Below, in pieces: positions 47,156 through 57,100 of a DNA stretch of 64,000 nucleotides. The stretch covers positions 247,629,797 through 247,693,796 of the forward strand of contig CM037879.1 in the NCBI GenBank assembly GCA_021292165.1. Reading direction: 5' to 3'. A program made the position numbers and the translations under genes. This DNA is from Shinisaurus crocodilurus (Eukaryota > Chordata > Lepidosauria > Squamata > Shinisauridae). The notes under the pieces are model-generated. The model saw nothing but the letters and a program-made list of their open reading frames with translations. It was not told the DNA's origin and searched no databases. Position 1 is the first letter of the stretch. The number at the start of each line of letters is the position of its first letter.

Positions 47156-47843
47156 GTATGTTATCTGGTTCTTTCTTGTTGGCAATGTAATATAATATAC
47201 TGATATTTACCTGGTATGATTGGGATTTCATTCTCGGAACCTGGATGCACTAGATTTGTTCTGGCAATCTGCATTCAAATAGAAATTGACTATAAATTTA
47301 GGATTAGGGTTTCTTGACTTCCAATCCTGGATTTCAATTTAAATCTTTAAAAGAAACATTTATATATTTGTATATAATTTTGTTAAAAGTTTAGGCTTTC
47401 TTTGAAGTACTAAAGTTCAGGCAATTCTAAGCACTGTATATATGTCCCAAGTTGGAAGCTGTGTATCAAAATGGATTTATATGTATTGAACTCAGGCCTG
47501 ATTCAAAATATTTAATGTCTGTCTAATTGTACAGTCCCTACCAGTAGTGGCAGCTTCTATGTTTAGACTGTAAGGCATTCAAAGTCTTGTGTGTAAAGTG
47601 GTGGTATTTCTCTAGTGTTGCTGTGGTTAGTGATTGGCAGAACTGTTGGAGCATGAAATTCTATTTTGGTTTATTGGACTTTGCTGCTCTTCAAAACAAA
47701 TATATTCTTTATATCAACTTTTAAAATTGGTAGTACTTAAAAATATGTAAAATGTACAGTGATGGTTACAAAAAATTCCTAACACTTTGTACTGTGAATG
47801 AATAACTGTAGTTTTCAATTCCTGAATGATGTTGCTTTAATGA

Positions 47844-47849
47844 AATAAA
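47844..47849 (+). terminator. SCYL2: Candidate distal polyadenylation signal
   Basis: TGAAATAAAG followed by a T-rich run (47851-47859), a typical downstream element. Repeats resume later, which supports this as the distal transcript end. Confidence 0.45.
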
Positions 47850-49789
47850 GATTTTTTTTTCATATTTTCAGTTTTTCAGATGAGAGTGGAATATCTTGAA
47901 AATTCTAAAATTCCATTGCTTTCCATAACTGGCAATGAAGGAGTGAAAGTTGTAAACAGTGTTTCATCAATACCTGTAAATTAGTGAGCAGAAAAGAAAC
48001 AGGTCTTGTCCATTCAGAAATTGACTCTTGGTGTTTCCTACTAATTATGGTATACATAAAGTTGATCAGGCTGGCTTGCTAATCAGAGGAACATTGTTAC
48101 TAAGTGAAAGTAAAATAATGTAAAGGATGGAACAAAGACCTAAAGTAGCTAGGTGAAGTTTGTAGATATAGCCCTCTAGTGACTCTCAGTGATCTTGCCT
48201 GCAATTCTTCCAAGACCAATTACAATTTACTCTTTAAAATAGAGTGAACCTTTTACTCTCTTCTCAGGATTTTTCAATGAACACCTTCAACTGAGAGGAT
48301 GTATATTTGTATTAACCTGAAAATACAACAAAAATGTACATCTGAATGTATGCCTAATAGATTTGAAAAACAATAAAATAGACATGTCCAAAATACTTTA
48401 AGTAAAATAGGTTAAAATTGTCATGTCACCATAGCATAAAATTTGAGCGAGGATCTAGAATGTAATGTAATATGCATTTTAATCATACCAAATATACTTC
48501 AGTTGGATGTAGTTTCATGACAGATTTAACATTTAGACTTCATTAATGTGGAGCATAATCCATCCAGGAACTTTTACTGAGCCCCCATTAAAATGAAAAT
48601 GAAGTTGGGATACTGATGAAATTGCTTGTGATCACAATTTCAGATTTATTTTCAAGGAGGCTTAGTGTACACATGATTAAGTTTCATTAATACTCAGTGT
48701 ATTCATTAATACATGGAGTATGGTTCATATATATAACTTGCCTCCAAGTAAATGTATGTACAAGTTGCATAAAAAGCAATTGTTGAAGGAGATTTTTCAA
48801 TGAATTGTGATCCTCATAGACTTCACTCATGTGTTTGTTTAACGTGTATCTGGAATTAATGGGCTTACTGTTCAAAAAAGTATGGAAGTAGGAATATAGG
48901 GGGCAATTTTTAAAAATCAGTTATAGCACAACTATTCTATGGTACCTAACTGGCAGCCCAAGTTTTTCATCTCTGCAGTATAACTTACAGTGCTTCTGAA
49001 TTTAATAAGAGTTGGCTCATTATAAGATGATAAACCTTAAGCTAGCAAAGTCCTGGAGGACAGTAAGCATTGAATTATACAAAAGATATTTGTACTGTAT
49101 GAGGTACATGAAACAGTCTAAAAATAACACTTCTTTTGTTTGTGCAGTGTTTGGTATATCAGAGCCAAAAGGCTGCAAATTAAAACAAGTCCAAAAGATG
49201 GTGGTATTGATCTAGGTCAGAGTGCCAGTAATGCAAAATGAAGCAAGTTTTAGAGACTGCTCTAGCAATCACCTATGATAACACTGATGATGTTGCATGC
49301 TTGGCTTTGGAGATAAGTCTAAAACTAGCAGCATCAAAAAAAGGTAGTAGTGATTAAATATTTTTTATACTGGAATAATATCCCTTGCTTTCCTGTCTAA
49401 ATCTGAAAAGTCCTCCTTTTATTGCACATGCGATGTATTGGATAAAATGACATTGCACCACATGAGCAGACCTGGACTAGGTGAAAACATTTTCCCCAGA
49501 AAGAGTGACTTAATACTGGGCTTTAGGTTATAAGGTTAAAAGTTAATTTGAACATATACTGAAGGTGTTAATAGAAACTGTTTCAGTTCAAAGTAAAAGG
49601 GAATGTAATAGAATCCTAGAAAAATGTTACTTTTGAAACATGAGTCTGTTTTAGTCTGCGGCATGCAGGGATTTCTTATTTGCAAGAGCTTTCAAAAATA
49701 TAACTTATGCTGAAATAGTAGAAATGGAAGCTCAATGTAGACAAGATGGAGGTACTGTTATCTGCCTGGATAAATGGTGCTCAATTTGT

Positions 49790-49862
49790 TCTCTCTCTCT
49801 CTCTCTCACACACCACCACCACCACCACCACCACCACCACCACCACCACCACCACCACCACC
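49790..49862. repeat. (CT)n then (CAC)n compound microsatellite
   Basis: About nine CT units run into CACACA and about seventeen CAC units. Reading frames through it give only polyhistidine or polyproline and are not genes. Confidence 0.95.
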
Positions 49863-50389
49863 AAAGGACTCGATTTGTAGTCTGGAGGTGGTCACTGAAC
49901 CATCCTTTTGGAGGTACGGCTCACCATATATTGAATTTGTTGAGCTTTTCCTCAGCCTTTCCCAACCTGGTACACCCCAGATGTGTTAGACTACAACTCC
50001 CAGCATCCCCCAGCTAGCATGGGGGTTTAATTCCTAGCAACTAAATGGGTGAACCTGCCAACTGTACTTCTTATATGGCTACAAAGTCTGCCCTATCATG
50101 AAGCCTGGCGTAGGCAGAACTGCAGACCATCCTGGCCATCTCTAGGTCACAGCAAGTGTCGTCAAGAGACAGGGATGGATATATAATTTCTTTACAGGTT
50201 GAAACCCATAAATTTTGGAGACTTGGGGGGGGGAGGGGAGCAATGCTGATCACAAGTATGCTGTGATCCCTATTTATTTGATGTATAGCTATCCCAATCT
50301 AAATATTTAGGACTACATGTGTATTACTTCTCCTCCTGTGCTGTGCTAAAAATAAACTTCCATTAAAAATGGCTTAGATATCTTTAGAG

Positions 50390-50522
50390 TAGCCTTCTCC
50401 AACCTGGTGCCTTTCAGAGGCTTTGGACTTCAGCTCCCACCAGCCCCAGCATGGCCAATGACCAAGGATGCTGGGAGTTGTAGTCCAAAACTTCTGAAGC
50501 ACAGCAGGTTGGGGGAAGGCTG
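50390..50522. mobile_element. hAT-type hairpin MITE, diverged
   Basis: GTAGCCTTCTCCAACCTGG at the left pairs with CAGGTTGGGGGAAGGCTGC at the right. The arms include CAGCTCCCACCAGCCCCAGC and GCTGGGAGTTGTAGTCCAAA. Flanks TTTAGAG and ATTAGAG look like the target duplication. Older relative of 3344-3474. Confidence 0.65.
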
Positions 50523-50811
50523 CATTAGAGGATGCCCAGAATGTCCAGCAGATTATTTTGCAGTTTAGGGGCAACCACTAAGAATGCCTCTGATAGCCCC
50601 CCTGACAACACATTGTTGCTAAACACATGAGGGCATTCCTTGTTAATCTTAGAGATTGCTATGAAATATTACTGTTGCTGAATCCTACACACTTCCCCTT
50701 AAAATTCCTTTCTCTGGGCCTGTAAAGTTGGTTGCCCTAGTAAATATAGGTCCTCCCTTCAGGGAGGCCTAGACAGACTTCAAGTACTTGATGGATCAGG
50801 GTGATCAATGG

Positions 50812-51583
50812 CAGGGATGTTGAAGAGTCCTTGGTTTCGAGTCACGAGTCCTTGGACCCGAGTCTCGAGTCCGAGTCCTTGGTCCAAAATGGTGACTCAT
50901 GAGTCACGAGTCCCTCCCAAAGCTGACTCCACGAGTCCCTATTAAAATCAATGGGGTTTTCCCCCAACAAAATAAGGCTACTTCAGATGTGTGGCTTAAA
51001 TAAATTCTAGGTACAAGTGTGCCTTTTTATTTCAAAACTCTGCCACTGATTTTGACAAGAACAGACCAGGCAGACAAACCCAAAATAACCAGGCAGGCAG
51101 AGGAGGCAGGGAACCCCAAAGCAGGCAGGCAGGCAGGCAGGCAGGCAGAGATGCATTTGTCTTGGACAATTCAAACTGTGGAACTGGTTAAGAAGAGACC
51201 AGGCAGGCAGAGGAGGCTGGGAACCCCAAACAGGCAGGCAGAGGCAGCCAAACCCAAAATGTCTGAAAGGTTGCATTTTAGGAAAATGATTTTAAAAAAT
51301 AAACTTGCTGTACTTCCTGAAACCTATCCATGTTGCATTTGAGGAACATGATTTTTTCTAAATGTTTGGCCCCCATTCTGGAACGGTGAGGTCTCATCAC
51401 AATTTCACCCTTACTCTTCGCCAGCGATCGCGCTCCTCTCCACTCCCCAGGGATGTTGAAGAGTCCTTGGTCTCGAGTCTCGAGTCCCATTAAAAATATT
51501 GGGACTCGAGTCCGAGTCGAGTCAGAGGGGGGACTCAGTCTGACTCACGAGTCGAGTCCCCTGAGTCCGAGTCCCCATCCCTG
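50812..51583. mobile_element. hAT-like element with perfect 8-bp target duplication
   Basis: Ends CAGGGATG and CATCCCTG, flanked on both sides by ATCAATGG (50804-50811, 51584-51591). The subterminal zones (50835-50945 and 51470-51575) are packed with GAGTC/GACTC words, often as GACTCGAGTC palindromes, as expected for transposase-binding repeats. A second copy of the left end (CAGGGATGTTGAAGAGTCC) starts at 51448. The middle has (CAGG)n repeats and no transposase. Confidence 0.8.
51120..51148. repeat. (GCAG)n/(GGCA)n microsatellite inside the hAT-like element
   Basis: Seven tetranucleotide units; related GGCAGGCAG words recur at 51080-51250. Confidence 0.85.
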
Positions 51584-51987
51584 ATCAATGGATAGGTGGA
51601 AGTTGCCAAGCCTCTGCATGCCACCACCTATTCAGACTTCCATGCCCTCAGCCAGCTGTGTGACAGCAGCAGCTGCTCAGCTTCAGCTTATCAGCCATGT
51701 CTGTGTTTATCCTGGCTGTGCCCCCATTTCATACTTTTTTCAATCGTCTATGTATAATATGCTTCAAATGGGCATATTCAGCACATTAATCAATAGAATC
51801 TAGAACAGTGGGCCCTTATTTGCCCTTGAGAGAGAACACTTGGCCTCTGGTTATCAATCAGTGGCCTAGTGGTTCAACTTTTGACCATCCATATTTTTTC
51901 TACACTCCTATAGGAGGTGCAGTTTCATCAAGACTAGAACCAAACTGGTGATTCCAGCAAATATCTTAACATTAAAGCCCCACACAC

Positions 51988-52087
51988 AAACACCTCAAAA
52001 GGCATCTTGTCTTCCTTTTTAAATAAATCCGTTAATGTAACATTTGCTTGCAGTCATCATCAGTTTTTCCCAGACTTTAGCAGTCTC
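51988..52087 (-). repeat. Inverted copy of the SLC17A8 exon 1 start region
   Basis: The reverse complement of this 100-base arm equals 53138-53237 with two differences (98 of 100). It therefore includes the presumed SLC17A8 5' UTR and an inverted ATG (52003-52005) followed by MPFEVF. Downstream the frame runs into unrelated sequence and stops after 23 codons, so it is not a functional exon. Confidence 0.9.
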
Positions 52088-52115
52088 AGAAACAGGAGAA
52101 GATCTGGCTTTGTCT

Positions 52116-52382
52116 GGGTTGGATCAATATTTTTATGTATACAACTGGGCTGGTGAAAGTGGGTTTCCTCACACCCTCATTCTCACAGCAGCTCCCCCAG
52201 CCCCTGCAAAATGCTAGCCAACCCTCTACCCTAGGTCCCATGACCTACCCATTTCAGCAAGGTCCCCCAGCCTTCTGTGTAGCATTTTAGGGGGGACTGG
52301 AGGAACTGCTGTGAGGAGGAGAGGGTGGGGAAGTCTGCATCCACCAGCCCAGTCGTACGTGCCTAAATCTGGATCCAACCCC
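52116..52382. mobile_element. MITE with GGGTTGGATC ends
   Basis: GGGTTGGATCAATATTTT at the left and ATCTGGATCCAACCC at the right. ACTGGGCTGGTGAAAG pairs with ATCCACCAGCCCAGTC and CAGCAGCTCCCCCAGCCCC with GGACTGGAGGAACTGCTG. It lies inside the spacer of the SLC17A8 inverted duplication. Confidence 0.65.
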
Positions 52383-53077
52383 AATATTTCCCTTCATTTT
52401 TTTTTTTTTTTAAACCCACCAATGTGACTTAATTTGCATCCAATGTTATTGATTACTCATACAGCTACACTTTAAAGCAATTCCGCTTCTGCATTGTGGA
52501 ATCACAAATGACGTCGATCATAAATGGCATACCTAGGTTGAATAGATTCATACCTAGGGTGAATACATTTCCAAGAGGCCAGGGGTGGCTATTGTGTGGG
52601 GACCCATAGGAAGATAGAGAGTAAACTGTAAGCCATGTCCTGTGATGGGGAGAGAGGATTTATAAATGTTTAATAAAGTTTGCTGTGGATGAGATCCTAT
52701 TAATAAGCTTGAGTGCCCAGAGAGACAGGTATTGTGTTCGTTACTATAGCATCACCTAGCACAGGATATGTGTGAGAGAGACAGTGGAAGAAAGCCGGGA
52801 AAGAGGATGAGCAAGTTATAGTGTGCTTTAGTTGGATGCACATGCTGAAGCACCAGGTCCAGCATTACTGACCTCCAGGTGTAGTTCTCTGCATTAACCT
52901 CTTACTTTGAAGAGAACCAGCCTTGGAACAACAATAGATGCAAAACAAAGCTGCAGCAATTCTGCTTGAACTATTGGCAGTTGTTGGGAGACTCCATTGA
53001 AATTTTCACTCTGACCAATATTTTGGAGCGGTAACATTCATACTTGCCAGATCATCTAATCACCATCCCAGGAGAAG
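52383..53077. other. Spacer and upstream region of SLC17A8
   Basis: Has a T run (52400-52413), a CRE-like TGACGTCG (52509-52516) and otherwise no recognised element. Contains no exon that I can identify. Confidence 0.5.
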
Positions 53078-53126
53078 GAGAGAAGGAAAGAAGGAAAGAA
53101 AGAAAGAAAGAAAGAAAGAAAGAAAA
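53078..53126. repeat. (GAAA)n microsatellite
   Basis: AGGA/AAGG units turning into a pure AAAG run, ending 12 bases before the inverted-duplication arm. Confidence 0.9.
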
Positions 53127-53137
53127 GGGCACTGAGG

Positions 53138-53237
53138 GAGACTGCTAAAGTCTGGGAAAAATTGATGATGACTGCAAGCAAATGTTACATTAACAGATTT
53201 ATTTAAAAAGGAAGACAAGATGCCTTTTGAGGTGTTT
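53138..53237 (+). repeat. SLC17A8: Right arm of inverted duplication, over the SLC17A8 start codon
   Basis: The arm runs from 82 bases upstream of the ATG to 18 bases into the coding exon. It contains two short upstream ORFs (ATG at 53165 with stop at 53206; ATG at 53182 with stop at 53193) that would lie in the 5' UTR if transcribed. Its partner is 51988-52087. Confidence 0.9.
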
Positions 53238-53320
53238 AATTCATTAAGGGAGAGATTTTTAAAGCCTGGGAAGGAAGAGGTGAAGAATACTGTTAGCGAC
53301 TCACTGGGACACTTCCAAAG
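53220..53320 (+). CDS. SLC17A8: SLC17A8 exon 1, coding part
   Basis: ATG at 53220; 33 codons plus AG; donor AAG|GTAATA. Encodes [13 protein letters not shown] to the end [12 protein letters not shown]. Too short to stand out as an ORF; recognised from the LKPGKE and DSLG phrases of VGLUT3. The first six codons lie in the inverted-duplication arm. Confidence 0.92.
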
Positions 53321-54144
53321 GTAATAGTCTGATGTAAACTTCCAAGATGTATTAGAATCAAAGAATGTTTAGAGCTATATTTGGAAAGGAAAGATGTGAG
53401 GACAAGTCAATAAAAGCAGCATGTGCTTGTACCTCAGTAACAAAGCAGTAGCATTTTAAAAACCCTATAAAATGTGTGCTACTAAACTGGGAAATAATTG
53501 TGAAACAATTCGAAACATGTGAAACAATTCGAAATATTATCAATATGTTAATATTGATAAAATTTAGCCATAATTGATTTAGTGCTGCTAAATAATATCT
53601 CAAGAAAAGTACTATAGACTTTAAACATGTAAGGTTTTGAAGTGATTTATATTTCTACTATGTTTTAAGAATAACAGTGACTATATAAGGCATAGCTCAA
53701 AAATGTTATATATGTAGATTTAAACCACTATCAGCTGGAATTGCAAAATAATTTCATTTACAATGGTGTGGACATTAATGGAATTTGCACTGTGATCCTC
53801 AATTCATTTAGCAGGATAATCCAGCTTTAGTGGATCTTCAGCACAAGTGTGCTTAATATTGTAACCTGTGTCAGTTTAAACACAAGCCTTAGATTATGTA
53901 TTTGTCTATAATATGATTACATATTAAAAAGGGGTAACCATTTAACATTTCGTAAGAGAAGAATCATGTGTATGAATGGGCAAAATACTGCACAATATTC
54001 ATCTTAAATTTCAAATCCACCAGATTGCAGCGGGGTAGCTCTGTTAGTCTGTAGCAGAAAAACACAGAGTCCTGTGACTCCTTAAAGACTAGCAAATTTA
54101 TTATTAAGCTCCCAGAAATATCAAAGATATTGTAATCGGACATC

Positions 54145-54195
<51 letters not shown>

Positions 54196-57100
54196 AGCAA
54201 CCAGGTACTCCACTGATTACAATTTTTGATTGTCATTTTTGTGTCATTATTTTCACAGTTAGCACAATTAGCACAATTATATATGCTGTAATAAGACACT
54301 GTTCCCTTTATTCATATCAATTATATGCCACCCTATAACAAGAAGTTATCTGGGTGGCTTACAAAATTTTACAACAGCACTAGCATACATACAGTATACC
54401 ACATATTATTATATTATAATCCATTTAAACTGCGAACCTATGTATACTTACCTGGGAGTAAGCACCATTGAAGACCATAGGACTTACCTCTCAGTAATCA
54501 TGCATAGGATGGTGTTGCCTCTATATCACTAATTGTTTATACATTCTAAATTCACAGAAACAATGCTTGTAGTTTTCTGTCTTCTCCTGGATAATCAGCT
54601 TGGCATAGGCATTTTTTTCCTCCTGCTATTAATAAACTATTTAACAAAGGCCAACGAACATATAATAGAACTGCAATATTGTTTTTTGAATTCTGATATA
54701 GGCAAAGCTATAAATAATGAACACTTTCAAATATATCACCTCACATGATATATTTCCACAATATGTCAGGATAGGCAGATGGAACTTTAAGAAATAAAGT
54801 CTACATGGGAGTTATGTGTGAGATGAGGGGCATTTATTGCACACTGATGATGATGCTTTGATTTGGTTAAGAGGTTGTCTTTTAAAGTAAAACCTGTTCC
54901 TGTTGATAGTTTAAAGCATTAGATTTGCTCTTAAGTGTAAGAACTATAGAGATTTTAGGATTATTAACATTTCCCAGTTTTTCTTGGTAAATGTCATTTA
55001 CTTCAAGGAAATTGGGAAGACATTTGGTAATTGGTGAAACGCACTTCATGATTCTTCACACTTCTGCAGACACCACCCCCCCAGTCACCAAGTATCATAT
55101 CAAAGTTCATATCAAGAGTTGTTGAGTTTGACATTTACCGTCCGTGACACATAAATGATGATACATCCATTAATTATTGATAATGCTTTCTCCGGAAGTT
55201 AGAATAAGTAAGTAGGGCAGACCTTGGACATTTTGGCATCCTTGCCGAAATATTAAAATGGTGCTCAGCTCTGCACTGAATAATTCTTTGCCTTGATGAT
55301 CTAAAGTCACCCACCATAGGATTTCTTAAATTCTGTTCCATTTCTAGTCAGTTAGGAAACCTTTGTTGGGTCTCTTTCCATATCCCATGTGATGATAAAA
55401 TGCATCTCCTCCATGCACCTTCAGTCCTATAGAGTGCTGCTGCTTGCTCACCTGGATGGTGCATTACTGAACACCTGGCTCAGCCCCTCTAACTGCCTCT
55501 TGCATTGTTGTCTATAGTACTGAAGCCACATCTTGGGTGTGTTCCTGAGTAAAAGCACAAGCACCAAAACAGCACTAGGAAAGGAAAGTTTTCTCCCTCT
55601 GCAAAAGAATGACCCCATGAAATGCTGCTCTAGGTAGCCACCGGTACTAAGGCCAGCCCTGCATAAAACATTTAGGGCAGTATTCCATGAGGTGCTGTGC
55701 CGCTGCTGATTCTACTGCGTCCCCAGACTCCCCGCTGACTGTGTTCTGCCAGCAAGACTTACTACTTGCACAACGGAGATTTGGCGTTTCCAGGAGCCAC
55801 TGGAAATGAGCGGAAACACTCATTTCTGGAATGGGGCCGATCAGTGAAGCTTGCATAAGAGAGCTCTGCTGACCTGTCCTGCTCTAGAAAGGAGCATTTC
55901 TGCTCATTTCAGGGCTTCTTACACGCAGTGGAGGCTGGTGGGTGGCTCCACTGTCAGTGGGGCAGTGTATCCACTCTGGGTTTTAGTCTGAACTTTTAAG
56001 GCGCTATCCATGGTGTACAACCCCACCCCCAAAATAGGTTCAGCACCATGGAAAGCGCCTTGAAAGTTCAGATTAAAACCCAGAGTGGATACACCGCCCC
56101 ACTGATGCTGGAGCTACCAGCCTCAACTGCCTCTAGGAAGTGTTAAATCTCTGTTGTGCAAGCAGTGGGTCCCCCTTGCACAATGGAGTCAGCGGGAAGA
56201 GCTGCTTGCACAACGGATCCACTTGTTGAATACTACCTATAGCTTGAACTGGGTAGTAATGAGGTATGTTGTGTTTATTGATTGACAACTGTGAATTTAA
56301 TACTTCTTTCATTGTTTGAAGATGTACTGTATTTTAGGAATGCATTAAAATTCATCTAACTAAATATCAAAGAAACTGTCCTGTAACAACTAGAATTTAG
56401 GAACATACGAAGCTGCCTTAAACTGAGTCAAACCATTAGTCTGTTTAGCTCAGTATTGTTGACACTGGCCCGGTTCGCATGATCATAGCTGGGGAAATAA
56501 GCCACGGTGGCTTATTTCCCCCACCACACATGCCAGTTGGATTATCATAATTACCCTCAGCAGCGCGTCTTGTCATGTCATGTGAACCTGGTGAAGGTGG
56601 CTTGTTGCCATGGTTAACAAGTCACCTCAGAACCCTACAACAGCCCATGGGTTCTGGGTGGCTTGTTAACCACAGCAACAATCCACCCTCGCCAGGTTCG
56701 CACAACATGACAAGCTGTGCTGCTGAGGGTAATGTATACTAATCCTCACGCTATGCAACCAGCATGTGCAGGGTGGTTAACAAGCCACCATGGCTTATTA
56801 ACCACCCTGCAATCATGTGATCCAGGTTAGTGACTGAGTTCAGACAACATGATAACCCACACTCGAGGGTTGAGTATGGCTTGAGTGTGGGTTGCTGTTG
56901 AAACGTGGGTTATGTTGTCTGAACCCTGCTGAGATAACAGATCATGGTGAACAACTCACAGTTCACAACCCAACAACAAACCTTGGTTCTCTTTATGGTT
57001 TGTTCATGGTTAGCGCAGCTGGGTTCAGACCATGTTGAATCTATGGTTCAACAACAACTCACGGTTCAATGACAATCCACACTCAACCCATACTCAATCC

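Larger units (their letters stand above)
43082..47866 (+). other. SCYL2: Probable long SCYL2 3' UTR, nearly free of repeats
   Basis: For 4.8 kb after the stop codon only one clear interspersed repeat is present (47067-47155), against one every few hundred bases elsewhere. It is AT-rich with several AATAAA sites (43665, about 43834, 47844). The simplest reading is a transcribed 3' UTR with alternative ends; no RNA evidence is available here. Confidence 0.5.
47867..51987. other. SCYL2-SLC17A8 intergenic DNA, first part
   Basis: 47.87-49.79 kb shows nothing recognisable apart from AT-rich unique-looking sequence. Then come CT and CAC microsatellites (49790-49862), two MITE-related repeats (about 49968-50020 and 50390-50522) and a hAT-like element (50812-51583). 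Nothing is recognised in 51592-51987. Confidence 0.6.

Noticed and set aside
49724..50017. Polyhistidine/polyproline open frames
   Set aside because: Produced by the (CAC)n microsatellite, with no conserved sequence around it.
51988..52087. A second functional SLC17A8 first exon on the minus strand
   Set aside because: After six matching codons the frame runs into unrelated sequence, stops after 23 codons and lacks the exon donor, so it is only a partial inverted copy.
53964..54299. Open frame with an isoleucine run on the minus strand
   Set aside because: Caused by the (ATG)n microsatellite.
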